From Chrysomallon squamiferum (Eukaryota; Mollusca; Gastropoda; Neomphalida; Peltospiridae): a stretch of 64,000 nt of DNA. This document shows positions 24,271 through 36,733 of the stretch, one piece after another. Every line of letters begins with the position of its first letter. Position 1 is the first letter of the stretch. The DNA lies in assembly GCA_012295275.1 (NCBI GenBank), contig CM022672.1, positions 2,147,943 to 2,211,942 on the forward strand, written 5' to 3'. Made by a program: the position numbers and the translations under genes. The notes under the pieces were generated by a model that was not told the origin of the DNA, did not search any database, and was given only the letters and a program-made list of their open reading frames with translations.

Positions 24271-25770
24271 CATTCTTTTATAATTAAAGAACAGTTTTGT
24301 TTGTTCAGTGCTTACAGAAAGGAAATGGAGAAAAGAATGAGAGAAAGAAGTATTTAAATATTTATAGAACTTTTATTTTTTTATTCTGACAAAATTTTGT
24401 TCTGTTTTCATTGACAACTTCATTTTACATCCACATACAGTGAATCCTTGTTTTATCAGTTACTTGTTCTTGTACATAATCTATTCTTTTTTTCCTTTAT
24501 TTCTTGTATATTATTTATTATTTGTTTGTATTGCGGTATTTTTTCTTTCAGTCAGTTCATCAATAAAATACTGATAGGTATGAAAATCAATGTTTTAAGA
24601 CTCTGCAGTTTCAAATGATGCAGGGGATATATTTATAATCTGCATTTGTCATTAGCAAGAAGTCTCCTTCGTGTTAACAATTAATGAAATCATGTTGTTC
24701 GCTATTTCTAACACATTTGTTTGAAGTCATGTGAGACTTAGGAATGCATAGTGAAGAATAATTAAATAGTGTTTTTCTGCACTGCTTCTGTTCCCATCAG
24801 ACCTGCCTTTTTACAATCCAGAAAGTGAAATTAAAAATATTACTGGCCTATTTTAATTATGAAACCATTGTTAAGTTTGTCTTAGTAATTACTTTAATCA
24901 GTAGAGTCATGAAAACCATATGTTTAATATTACCAGTTTAATACATCTTTCTGTACTAATAATAATACTGGCAGTAGTAGTAGTAGTTGTAGGAGTGGTG
25001 GTGACGGTGGTGCTTATAGAATATTAGTGGAAGTAGTGGTATTGGTGGTGCTAGTAATAATATTAAGAAGAAGAGGTAGATAAAATAGAAGATGAAAAAT
25101 ATGATGAATGATCTCAAATATTATTGATTTATATAATTTATTACTATATTAATAATAATAATAATATCAACAACAGCAGCAATAATAATAATAAGAAAAA
25201 GATGAGAAAAAAGATGGAAAAAAGATATAACAACAACAATAATAATAGCTTCAAGAAATGTGACAATTTAGTCATGTTACAATATAATACATATTAATGT
25301 AATATAATATAATATAATATAATGAAATAATGCAGTATAATATATGACATAATAAAATATTTTAATTCCAGCATATAGCAAATAGTTTAATCATAATGTG
25401 ATTTAAATTTAATACAACATACAACAACAACAACAACAACAATAATTACCATATATATTATAGCAACTTAATATGAACTATTTTAATTATAATTTTGTAT
25501 AACAAAATTGATTTTTTTTAATATAATAGGTTGCTAAAATCTGACAGAACTATGAAAAACATATCAGTTCAACAGCAATATTGAAATTTTTTGATTACAT
25601 TACAGGCAAAGTGATTATTAGTATTTCTAATACAATTATAAATGTATAAAATACGGCAATTTAATCACAGTATAATATAATAAAAAATACTTTAAAATGT
25701 AAAAAAAAATCATAAGTTTAATTACAAGTGCAACATATGGCTAATTTTTTGTTTTAATTTTTTTTTCCAG
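24271..25770. other. AT-rich non-coding DNA with trinucleotide patches
   Basis: GTA/GTG-rich DNA (about 24970-25050), AAT/AAC patches (about 25150-25250 and 25420-25445) and TAATA repeats (about 25298-25325) are present. No gene is seen. Confidence 0.5.
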
Positions 25771-25844
25771 AGAAACCAGTGTTCCACCATGCTTGTAATT
25801 TAAACGTTGTCGCGGAGAAGGGCTGGTGCCTGTGTACAATATAG
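25771..25844 (+). other. Candidate 74-bp exon, possibly 5' UTR of the receptor gene
   Basis: A strong acceptor (TTTAATTTTTTTTTCCAG, ending 25770) and a good donor (ATAG then GTGAGC at 25845) bound a segment that is visibly GC- and CpG-richer than its surroundings. Two plus frames are stopped within it. The third is open for 23 codons and ends in a TAG that is the last triplet before the donor. It contains a tiny upstream ORF, ATGCTTGTAATTTAA (25789-25803), in a fair Kozak context (CCACCATGC). The receptor at 61685 needs at least one upstream non-coding exon on this strand, and this is a candidate. The link is inferred. It could belong to another transcript. Confidence 0.35.
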
Positions 25845-27054
25845 GTGAGCTAATTGTATTTTAATATTTTATGATATTGGTTTTCTTTACATGTTTATTT
25901 GCTGTTCTTTCTTCACCAGTCAGCTGTCTGTAGCAGCTTAATTATTGATGTTTTGATTAAAACCCATTATTCTTGTGAGATACTCATGCAAAATATATCA
26001 AAATACATTATAGTATATACAATAACGCATCACTGAAAACATTTACTTCAGTTGCCCCATAGTTCATTTTTTCAAGTAGGAATTTTTGTAGACTTTCGAT
26101 TCCTGCATTAAATACTTTTGGATACCATCAATGCACACAGTTCATTGTGTTCTTGTGTGTGCTTATGGATGTAGGAAAAAGAATAGTGCAGTTAGGAGTT
26201 CTGAGGCAAGTTTAACGATTGTGAATACTGGATGCTTGTAATTAATTTACCAGTAACATGGAAGTCATGCAGAACATTTTAAGTGGACAGGTGTATAGGC
26301 CACCATGTTTGCATTGAACATTTCTTTTTAATGATGTTGTAAATAGTTCATGTTTTGTAATGACTTGTATTTTATGTTTTTCTCTCTTTTTTTAATTAAT
26401 TCATTGATTGATTTATTTTTTAATTGTTGTATAAATGTTTACCTAAACATTTTTTTTTTTTTTTTTTTTTTTAAATATTTTCATAAATATCTCATATCTG
26501 GAAATTTTATTTGTGTTAATATTTGATTTATTTATTTATTTATTTTTTTTTTTTTCATATTTATAAACATTTATTTTAATATCTTCCTAAATATATTATT
26601 TTTAAAAAAAATTTTTTTGTTTCCAAAATTATTATAATTATTTTTATACTGAGGCACATTTTTATATGCTGACATAAATTTCTCATTTTTAATTATATTT
26701 TTTTGTAAACATTGTCTAGATATGAATAATGATTTTGTGTCTGTTAACAGATTTTGATAACTGTTTAATAACGAAAACCACAGAGTCTTGATTAGAAACT
26801 AAAATGAAGTTATTATCTACATAGATAGTTAAAACTCATCTTTGTACATACATGTAATAAATATGTTAAAAAAAAAAAACTTGTAATAGCTATTCAAAAT
26901 GGATGTCTGCTACCATTTTTAAAAATTTAAAAAAATTTTTTTTTTTAAATTCATATCTTATTGTTCATGAGAATATAATTCTATATTATTGATATTTTGT
27001 TGGTTTTTACTAAATTTACTATTTGTACTATTTATATTACTGCTATTATAACCA
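25845..27054. other. AT-rich non-coding DNA
   Basis: T-rich and A-rich homopolymer stretches (about 26450-26472, 26535-26555 and 26868-26879) occur with no coding signal. Confidence 0.5.
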
Positions 27055-27215
27055 ATGGTACTACTACTACTACTACTATTTATGCTACTATTCCTAGTAC
27101 AATTTCTCTACTACTACTAATATTGCTGCTAGTAGTAGTATTATTACTGCTACTCCTCCTATTTTGTTACTACTACTACTACTACTACCACAATACTACT
27201 GTTACAACTGCTACA
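27055..27215. repeat. (CTA)n / (TAC)n degenerate trinucleotide repeat
   Basis: ACT, CTA and TAC trinucleotides with many substitutions. The frame starting at 26997 is largely made by this repeat. Its last 25 or so codons (about 27384-27456, MGFALQQKERDDILRHNQ and onwards) are not repetitive and remain unexplained. Confidence 0.8.
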
Positions 27216-27939
27216 CTGATATTATCATTCTCTTCCCAACTTTTTTGTGTTTTTCGTGTTTTTCTTTTTCATCTTGTCATCCCTTGGAGGATTCACAGTA
27301 GATGCATGATATATTTTAGTCAAACTAGAATTCAAATACTGTCTCTTATCCATCTCTATTTGAAGAGAGACAGAGTGAGAGAGATGGGTTTTGCACTTCA
27401 ACAGAAAGAGCGAGATGATATTCTGAGACACAATCAGTCATTACTAGATGTCATCTGATGCAGGCAGACAGCTATTCAATACCTTGATGAAGTTATCTAC
27501 CCCTAACATCACGATGCTAAAAACTTGTGGATGTCGAATGACATTTTAACATGATAAATCAGGTCTTCATCTCACCTCTGTAATGATGGACAGTATATAT
27601 CTTAACCCAGGAGAGGATCCATACATTACTCCAGATACTTCATTTTGTCTCATCTGTCACGTGCGTACATCATATTAGAACTCATGACATATCAAAAAGT
27701 TGCTGGTGAATTTGACTCATCAGGGACAGGTTTTAATCCAGATCTGGAATGCAGTTTGTATGTAATAACAAACCTACTGCTTTCATCAGTGGAACCTTTG
27801 TTGTCAGAAGGGATTCACAGTATAGTCTTGTGAAGATTCTTTTGCAGTTAGTCATCGACTTCAATAATAATTTATAATCTTCAATCATATTGATTAACTA
27901 TGAGGATACTGCACGGATAATTAGCAGTCATGCATATTA

Positions 27940-28240
27940 AGGTATCATTGCTAGTTGCAGCCTTATGATTAAGCCAGCACAACTGCTGGTGGCTTTGTGG
28001 TTAAGCTGTGATTGCTAATGGTGGCCCAGTGGTTAAGCCAAAACTGCAAGTGAGTGGTTGGCTTGACGGTTGTGGTCTGGTGTTTATGCTGTTATAGCTG
28101 ATGGTGGCTTTATGATGTAGCTGCTATTACTAGTGGGTAAGCCATTATTACTAATGGTTGCATGTAGTAAGTTATCAGATCTAATGGTTCTGGAGGTTAT
28201 GCTATCAGATGTCACTGCATGTGGTAGAATATTGGTTAAG
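27940..28240. repeat. Degenerate short tandem units, TGGTTAAGC motif
   Basis: Diverged units like GTGGTTAAGCTGTGATTGCT and AATGGTGGC recur about every 30-40 bases. The unit itself resembles a tRNA A-box (GTGGTTAAGC), which may reflect a SINE-derived seed. DNA around it (27216-27939 and 28241-28360) shows no gene. Confidence 0.4.
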
Positions 28241-28364
28241 ATTGTAATTTCTGAACTTCCACACATTTCACTGGAACATTTTCGTTGTTATACAAATAAA
28301 TGTAGTGCTTTCTAAAAATCCTTTGTCTCATATAACAGTAGTCAGTAAATAGTTAACAGTAAAA

Positions 28365-28490
28365 AATAAATAAATAAATAATGAATGAATCAGTAATGAA
28401 TAATGAATGAATGAATGAATGAATGAATGAATAAATAAATAAATGAATCAATAAATAAGGAATGAACGAATAATAAATAAAGAAATAACA
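28365..28490. repeat. (GAAT)n / (AAAT)n microsatellite
   Basis: GAAT and AAAT tetranucleotides with interruptions. Confidence 0.9.
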
Positions 28491-29053
28491 TAAAATAATT
28501 TTTGAAAATAGTATTTCACACACAGCAGTAACTAATGCAAACTTATCATTTCTGGCAAGCTTTGTGATACAGTATCACCAGACGTTCAGGTTAATTACTA
28601 ATTTCTGGTTTATCAGCCACATACCTACACAGGTAAAAAGGTGAATGAACATAGAAATGAGTTTTGAAAAAAAGAAAAACTGCAAACTAGATAATGTGTA
28701 AAGAATTATCTGATGAAAGGCCAAGACATTGTCAGTGTTTGATGGTGTCTGGTAATAATTACAAGCTCTTGCATCTCGGGGAGAATCGTTAGCTGTGAAA
28801 CTGTGTTAGTTTAGAAACAGCAAGTGAGATCCAGGCCCCGTCAGCCTGTCTTTGATATTATATTGAAAATGACAATTAATTTTATCTTTAACGACCTTCA
28901 TTCCACCCAGTGGGTTTGTTATCAGGTTTTTTATTATCTCTTTAGTGACTTTTATGTCAGACCTCAACTCATCGCTTCTTCATTATACAGTCGGTTGACT
29001 TTCTTATACTTGTAGGTAAATAGCTTACTCAGCAGGACTGCTGATGGTTTTGG

Positions 29054-29156
<103 letters not shown>

Positions 29157-29159
29157 GTT

Positions 29160-30848
29160 GGGAGGGAATTAAAAATTAAAATTAAAGGTTTAACTACAAT
29201 GCAACATATAACTTTTTTTCCCTTTTATTTCAGAAGTACTAATGTAAAAATATATAAATCTGAAATACATTTGTAATTTATATATTAGCTGCCAACTTCT
29301 TCCTATCTCATTTTTCTAGGACTTTTTTTTTATCTTTTTATTTTTATTTTTTTTCTTGGTTATTACTGGTTATTATCTCAAACTGTAGAAAAGGGTTTCA
29401 AAAAATTACTATTGTGTTTTTTTTGTGGGTTTTTTAATCAATTCCCAAAACAAAAGAAAAAATGTCTGATGTTTTGCTGTTGTTATAATTTCAAATATGT
29501 GCCCAGCAACCAAAGTAAAGTCAAGTATAAATTTCAAGAATGTTTCTTTACCTTTTATTTACCTAGGGCAAAGTGATTTGGAAGGTGTTAATTTGCTGGG
29601 AATAATTGATTTACCTATATATTGATTGGGCTGACAATTAGACTATTTTTTCTATTATCTTTCACCTATTTCTCTTTCAAGCAGCAAAAACTTGGTTACA
29701 GAAATTCAAGTAGCCATAACAACTCTGTTGAACAAGCAAAACAAAATGGGTGGCTATTAAGTAGAGAAATGAATAGAAAATTATCACACACTAATGCTTT
29801 GTATCAATTTGTAGACTATAGACATTGTCTATGCTTGTGGTGTTAAGTGCAGGGTAATTTGTAACATTACTGTATGACTTTGGTAAATATGTTACCAGCT
29901 GACATATTGTGTTTTAAAACATGAAGTCTGTCAAAATGATTTAGTATTTTTCACCATGCTTATATACTGTTCAGTAGTTCAACTTTCAGGAGCAGCATCA
30001 AAAATCGGATATTTGTAAATACATGGAAATAAACTGCATTATGATTTAATCTTGAATACATCAAGAACCATTACGATCTGATATTGCAGACTGTATTGTC
30101 TTGTGTGGTACCATGTTCTGATATTCTTGAGTTTGTTGTAAATGTAATGTGTAGTTATTAGGTAACACTATTTGTATCTTTTGCATACATAATATTGAAT
30201 TACATTATGATTTGATATTAAGTACATCATTAATCTATGTTACTCAAATATTACCATGAACTGAAAATGTAGCCTTGTTCCATGAACTGAAAATGTTGCC
30301 ATGTTCCAATATCATTAAGTACACTGGGGGTTATAATCTAATCTGTATGTCTTTTAAATACACTGTATTTCTATATTCTGATATTTTTAATATGTAATTG
30401 TAGCACTATGTCAAGTCTATTTGAAACCTGCCTGCATGCTCTACCATTGTTATATACCTTACAAGATACTTTATAATGGTCTGATGTTGATGCCTTTACT
30501 AGTATGTTCTTGTATTGTCTCTTAGGTTTTCAGTCAGCACATAATTATGGTACAGAACAGTTTGTATTTCTGGCTTTAATAATATTAATTTGTCTGCTGA
30601 TATCCAAAACCACTTCAAATAATTAGCCAGTGTTTGTTGTTTTCTGGCTGAAAATTTAAGAAGCAAATTCATTATAATATATTTTTGTGATATTTGAATA
30701 TGGTATTGAACAACAAGAAATACTTAATCTTTTTTTTCATTATTTCTGGATGAGAGTTGTTCAGAATATTCAAAACATTGGTTTCAAAATAATATACACC
30801 TCATTATAAAATCATAATTGTATAAATCAAGGTCTTATTTTTATGTTA
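29160..30848. other. AT-rich non-coding DNA with weak internal repetition
   Basis: A direct repeat (CCATGAACTGAAAATGTAGC, again with TTGC) lies at about 30254-30310. Decayed longer repetition is suspected from 30020 to 30480. No gene is supported. Confidence 0.4.
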
Positions 30849-30873
30849 AATTAATTAATTAATTAATTAATTA

Positions 30874-30906
<33 letters not shown>

Positions 30907-30935
30907 GTTATTGTTATTGTTATTGTTATTTGTGT
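30849..30935. repeat. (AATT)n then (ATT)n then (GTTATT)n
   Basis: Three adjacent simple repeats pass into one another. A further AAT/AAAT tract follows at about 31108-31178. Confidence 0.95.
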
Positions 30936-31106
30936 CTTCTGGTGATTAAATGATATATTAAAATAAGAAGCCAGCATTTGCTACAACAACTGTCTCATAA
31001 ACTGAGAAAAAAAAACATTATATGTAGTGCAAAACAACAAAACAAGAACAGCAACAACAAAATCCAACAAACACCCCCCACAAGAAAAAAATAGATAATA
31101 AAAAAA

Positions 31107-31148
<42 letters not shown>

Positions 31149-31499
31149 TAAAATAAATAGATAAATAAATAAAAATAAAACCCAGAATTAAAAAATGATA
31201 TCCTGCAAGAATTACTCCTTCTTAAGATACTGTTTATAACTTACATTTGAAAGAAAAATGTTTAAAATGTCATTAAGTGACTTCATCTTCGTTAATTTGT
31301 TTCTTATTTGGATGCTATGTAGGTTAACCAACACTAATCTGACCATCAGTCATTCAATTCCACTGGTAATCCAGCTCAGTCTTGCCAGTGTAGTTTCCAT
31401 TATGAACATCTCAACAGCCTTCCACAGAAGGATGGTAGAAATACTTCATTAATAATGACTCTTCCAACTCACAGTTTTAAATCTTTGTTTACATGGGAT

Positions 31500-32160
31500 C
31501 ACACACAGAGTGTGACAGTAATATATGATACGCTTAATATACGATACACATAATATACGATACACATAATATATGATATACATAATATATGATACACATA
31601 GTTAAGAATTTCTGTGTTGATACATTCCAGTAAAAAGTTTCTACAGAGATACCTATGATTAAGAGTTTCTCAGATAAGAGATGTTCTAGTGATAAATATA
31701 GTTAAAATTACTGTAGAGATATAAAATATATATATATAATTAAGAGTTTCTATAGTGATACATATGGATAAGTTTGTACAACATTACGTGTGGTTAAGAG
31801 TTTCTGCTGTGATACATTTTATGAGTTTCTATAGTGATGTGTTTGGTTAAGAGATTCTATTATTATACATATGGTTAAGAGTTTTTATAGTGGACACATT
31901 TTATCAGTTTTTATAGTGGTACATTTTATCAGTTTTTATAGTGGTATATTTTATGAGTTTCTATAGTGATGTGTTTGGTTAAGAGTTTCTGTGGATGATA
32001 CATTTTATTAGTTTCTGCTATAGTGTTGTGTTTGGTTAAGAGGTTCTATTATGATACATATGGATAAGTGTTTTTTATGGTAATGCAAGTGGTTTAATAG
32101 TGATTCAGTTATGAGGGTTGCTGCAGTGATAAAACATACAGTTAAGTTCTTCTTTACAGA
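31500..32160. repeat. Degenerate short tandem array
   Basis: Units of about 28-35 bases carry GGTTAAGAGTTTCTATAGTG and ATACATTTTATGAGTTTCTA. About 15 diverged copies can be followed. The array starts with ATACGATACACATAAT repeats at about 31525-31600. Confidence 0.7.
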
Positions 32161-32194
32161 CAAATAGTGGAAGAGATTATGAAGCAAATCATTT

Positions 32195-32275
32195 GGTTTT
32201 GGTTAAGTGGCTTAACTATTAGACTACTGACATGAGACAAAAGGTTCCACTGGATCAATTCTTCTTAGTGTACTG
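32195..32275 (+). mobile_element. tRNA-like SINE relic
   Basis: TGGTTAAGTGGCTTAACTAT (A-box-like) is followed by GGTTCCACTGGATCAATTCT (B-box-like, with GATCAATTC) about 30 bases later. The order and spacing resemble a tRNA-derived SINE head. It is strongly decayed, with no tail identified. Confidence 0.3.
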
Positions 32276-32279
32276 GCTT

Positions 32280-33189
32280 GACTCTTTCTAGACCCAGTTT
32301 ATTTATTCAACAATGTGTTAAAATGACTGGTATTAGTTCAGTAGTGGAGACCCAAGTCATTGGGTCAATACTGGTCTGGTGTTTTCCTATTCCAACCAAT
32401 GGTCCATGACTAGTGCTTTGTCAAAAGACATGATGTGTGTTTTCCTGTTCACAAAAAATTGCATACATTTTTTGCTGATCAGTGAGAATAACTCATGCAA
32501 TTTATTCCTCAGTAAAAATGACAGAGAATTCTGAGTTTTTTTTTTTTTTTTTTTTAATAATTTACCTGTCTGTATTATAAAAGATTCTGCCACAAGACAA
32601 ACTGATTTTTATGTATTTCCAACAAAAAGATGCTGTATTTATAAATTTGACAAATTGCATTTTATAAACCATGATGACTCTTTGTTGTCAAATTGCTTCA
32701 TTTGAACCACTGGAGGAATTAGGTCTATGTTTGTTATCATTGCCATCATCACTATTTGTGTAATCATTTCATTGTTATGAGAATTACATGATCATTGCTT
32801 ATTTTCATAATCATTATCACATTCATGATTTTCATATTTTTTATAATCATCGATATTTTCATTATTGTCATCTTTATTTTCAGTATTATCATCATTGTTT
32901 TTTTTAATCATAATCATTGTTTTCATGATTATCATCTCTATTATAATTATCATCAGTGTTTGTGGTGCTGTTTTAACTGTTGTTGTAATTTTTTTTTTGT
33001 TTACACATTACAATACATTCGTATGTTAATAATATGTTAGGTGTGAGAAATATAAAATTGTATTATTTATTTTTAAGCTGAAAAAACTTCTCTCAATCCA
33101 TAATCTACTCCTACCTAATCTTGGGTAAGATCATTTTCTGCATGTATTATACCAATAAATTGAAAAGAACATTCCATAGACTTTGAATT
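32280..33189. other. AT-rich non-coding DNA
   Basis: A poly-T tract lies at about 32537-32555 and ATC/ATT-rich DNA at about 32740-32960. No gene is supported. Confidence 0.45.
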
Positions 33190-33765
33190 TGATATTCACA
33201 TTGTCAACAAATAAGGGTTACCAGTAACACAGTATTTTGGCCAATATACAAACTTCCACAAAATATATACTTTTAAATTAATAATTTGATCAATACTTGA
33301 AAAGAATATACTGTGGTGTTTGACTGTCTTGTTGCCAACAAACTTTAGTCGCCAGTAACACAATATGTAGGCCATTTCTAGAAACCACCATCAAAAGTCA
33401 CATTTTTAAACTGATACTTCAAAGAAAAGATCATACCGTGATCTTTAATATACAAATATTGGTCAACCAGTAGCACAGTATTTAGGCCTTTTCTAGAAAC
33501 CACCATCAAAAGACACATATTTAAACTGATACTTCAAAGAAAAGATCATATCGCGATCTTTAATATACAAATATTGGTCAACCAGTAACTCAGTATTTAG
33601 GCCGTTTCTAGAAACCGTCATCAAAAGCCACATTTTTATTTAAACTGATACTTCAAAGAAAAGATTATGACACAAACTTTCATATACAAATATTGGTCAA
33701 TCAGTAACACAATATCTAGGCCATTTCTAGAAACCACCATGGAAAAATACGTTTTTAACCTGATA
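33190..33765. repeat. 115-bp tandem repeat, about 5 copies
   Basis: The anchor AGGCCATTTCTAGAAACCAC starts at 33369, 33484, 33599 and 33718, and a degenerate copy lies near 33238. The period is exactly 115 bases between the central copies. The last interval is 119, owing to a TTTA-type insertion. Each unit also contains ACTGATACTTCAAAGAAAAG and TACAAATATTGGTCAACCAG. The array abuts the CpG-containing island at 33770. Confidence 0.9.
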
Positions 33766-33769
33766 ACCG

Positions 33770-34060
33770 CGCGACTGCTGGCATCTTGCTCGGACGTAAG
33801 CACGGAATGAGGTTTAACCTTACCTAACCCTGCCCTGCTTCGTTTTAATCAGGCCAAATCTGTTCCCTGTTCATGAGAAATTGCTGCGACCAAAGGGTCA
33901 CGCTGAGAGTCATCCGTGCTAGCCGGCCACGCAGACCCTGCTTCCAGCCCGTTTTCATTCTGGGATGTGGTCGTTGACCCAAACAGCCGTCCACGTTGTT
34001 GACAATGTTAGCCACGACACAGGAGAACGTCTTGATCTCCGTGAATCTCAAGTAATTGAC
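33770..34060 (-). pseudogene. CpG-containing island with retroelement-like coding remnants
   Basis: This block is far richer in GC and CpG than anything nearby. The minus strand has a 68-codon open frame (33845-34051) with a basic, Trp-containing stretch (HPRMKTGWKQGLRGRLARM). That stretch resembles the linker between endonuclease and reverse transcriptase in some animal non-LTR retrotransposons, where a Trp-Lys-rich segment precedes a basic helix. After its stop, another minus frame continues without stops (KVKPHSVLTSEQDASSRAVI, about 33765-33810), consistent with a broken coding region. No reverse transcriptase motif is visible. The assignment is a resemblance only. A host gene fragment is the alternative. 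Confidence 0.25.
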
Positions 34061-34779
34061 AGTTCTACTCGTGATTCCAGATGAAGAATATTTTTAATCA
34101 GACCAATTTCTAACACACTTACATTCTTAGCCAACGGATTTAATTAAAAGAATAGTTATTTTTTTGTTGTTGTTGTTGTTTTTAGGTGTATTTTTTTTTC
34201 TTCTAAATTAAAATTTAAAAAAAAAGAAGAAGAAGAAGAAGATGGGATATTATAATTATAATATAGGAAATGTTCTTTGTGCTAAAGTGTTGTTGTTGTT
34301 GTTGTTATTATTATTAATTACAAGGTAAATTTATACACATACAGACACACACAGATACACATCCATGCATGCACGCAAACACGTTTGTGTGTTTGTGAGT
34401 ATATACAATATATATATTACTCTAATAATAATAATAATAATAATAATAATATTTAAAACTTAGACCTGAAATGTTAACTGATCACAGAAAGTAATCTTGT
34501 TGATGTGGATGTTGTAGAAGATGAGCAGATTACCATGTTCTCACCTCACTCTATCAGCTGAGAACAAATGATTTATTGAATAACCTTTTTTCTTTTTATT
34601 ATACCCTTGTGAAGCGGAACATTAAATATAAATGGCCTCTTTATAACAAATATTACAAAATAATGCTATTAAATTAGTTTTTTATTTATTTTTTTTTATT
34701 TGATATTGTTCTAGCATATTTCATCCTTTAAACATAACCATAAATATAATGCTTTTAATAATTTGTCTCGTTCTTGTAA
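34061..34779. other. AT-rich non-coding DNA with small repeats
   Basis: (AAG)n at about 34228-34242, (GTT)n at about 34288-34306 and (AAT)n at about 34425-34450 are present. No gene is seen. Confidence 0.5.
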
Positions 34780-35207
34780 GCTACTGGCACCCATTTACGT
34801 AAATATGTATAGGTTTCTATTCTCTAAGGCACGCTTCTCTTAAAGGGGCTACCGTGATACAACAGTGACGCGTGAGACTGCAATAACCAATCAATAGGTG
34901 TTAGGATATGCCATCTCACTGGCTTAAACAACGCAGGGAGCTTCATAAGACACACGTACAGATATGACAGTACTGTAACCCGTGGATTCTTCTCAAATGG
35001 CTTGAACTGGACAGCAGGCCTGAGAAATGTCTGTCAGAATTCTGGGACGAAAATCTACCAATTGCCTTTAGAACATGAATTTACGATTTCTATTGGCTCT
35101 GGGGAGCATGTTGGAATTTTCTTAGTAAATTTATTGAAAGAATTTTCTTCATGTCGCTTTAATTCCAAGAACTTATGAAGTTTGTTGAAGACATTTCTAT
35201 GGTTTAT
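34780..35207 (+). promoter_or_regulatory. Candidate promoter and first exon
   Basis: The segment is less AT-rich and holds CpGs (GTGACGCGTGAG at about 34865) and a CCAAT-box match (ATAACCAATCAATAG at about 34883). There is no clear TATA box. Some 340 bases downstream a good donor, GTAAGT, starts at 35208. No long frame is open across 34980-35207, which would suit a 5' UTR exon. It lies on the same strand as, and upstream of, the receptor gene, which needs such an exon. This is an inference from composition and one splice signal. Confidence 0.25.
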
Positions 35208-35509
35208 GTAAGTAATGTTGTTTTTTTTTAAGTTTATTTATTATTATTTTTTTTTAATAATTTTTTTTTTTTTAAAAGGTGTTTTATATATATATATATA
35301 TAAAGTTCTTAGAAAATAAATGTTATTTTTGATCAACATATTTATTTATTTTCATCATGTTCTCATTTAAGTACAATATCAGTTATAAAAATATTCTTCA
35401 TCATCATAATCTTATTTTATTATCTTATTTTATCACTTAGATCATAACAAATAAAATTCTCAAGAAATGTTATTGCAGTTTATTTTTAAATATTATGTAT
35501 ACTGAACAA

Positions 35510-35546
<37 letters not shown>

Positions 35547-36164
35547 TTGTGTGTATGTGAGTATGTGTGATTTTCTTTTGTTCTTTTTTTTCAAATAACA
35601 GTGAAAACTCTGTTATAATAATGTTATGTATCAAATAAATTGATTAAATTAGCTTGTTATCAGCAGATACATTTACTATTCTTAATTAAGATGTGAAAAT
35701 TGTTGAGTTTGGCAATAAATCACATGAAGAAATTTACTGTACACTTTTTCATTTGGAAAAATAACATTAATTTTTATTTAATTTGTAGTATGCAAACTTG
35801 ATTGGCTTTTTTTTTCTGCAAAAAACATTAAAAATGAAAAAAAATAAAAAATAAAAAAGATAAATAAAAAGAAAGAAACAATCAAAAAATAAAATAAAAA
35901 ATAAAAAATCCATAAAAATAATTAAAACAACATATAATAAAATTACTGCCTGTTATTTATAATTTTCATTTACGCATATTCATTTATTTTGTTTGTTTTT
36001 ACCTTCTAACAGCTTTTTTTTTCTCTTTTAAAAATATAATTACTTCAAGTTTTCAGTGAGTTTCATAGTTTTGGCTGTTTCAGACTGTTTTGATTTCTGT
36101 GTGTTTGCAGAAAAAAGTGTTTTTCTTTGTGTAAGTTGAAGTCAATAATTAAGATTATATAGAC
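35208..36164. other. AT-rich non-coding DNA
   Basis: (TA)n lies at about 35285-35302, (GT)n at about 35509-35560 and A-rich simple DNA at about 35830-35935. No gene is seen. Confidence 0.5.
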
Positions 36165-36400
36165 AGACAGATAAGTATACATATGGATAGATGGATGGAT
36201 ACTTACATAGATGGACATCTTTATGGATGGATGGACAGACAGATAGATAGATAGATTAGACAGACAGATGAATAGATGGATAGATAGCTTAGACATATAG
36301 ATAATGGATGTATGGATAGATGGATAGATAGATATATTAAACAGATAAATGGATGGATGGATAGAGACAGATGTATAGTAAATGTATTTTAAGTAAAAGT
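36165..36400. repeat. GATA / GGAT / GACA tetranucleotide region
   Basis: Imperfect GATA, GGAT, ATGG and GACA units run over about 235 bases. The Ile/Ser/Pro-rich minus frame across it is an artefact. Confidence 0.9.
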
Positions 36401-36649
36401 TAAAACTATGTGTATTCTGACAGAAGGATGAATCTACTGATCTTAGACTGTGAGACATTTTATATTAAATTATTATCTTTTCCCAGTTTTGTATTTCCGA
36501 CAGTTATCTTTGTGTTTATATTTGCAGTTGACGTAAACATCCTATCTTATCCATAATGCAAGTTTAATCAAGCCATTTTGTGTTTGCATCCAGCCCTTCA
36601 ATCTTCAGTTTAGTAACAAAATTCAGAAACTGTTGTAAAAGCTCATCAG

Positions 36650-36650
<1 letters not shown>

Positions 36651-36726
<76 letters not shown>

Positions 36727-36733
36727 ACACACA
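36651..36733. repeat. (AC)n microsatellite
   Basis: Seventy bases of perfect AC, one AG interruption, then more AC. Confidence 0.97.

Noticed and set aside
36063-36458. 131-codon minus frame rich in Ile, Ser, Pro and His
   Set aside because: Produced by the GATA/GGAT tetranucleotide region.
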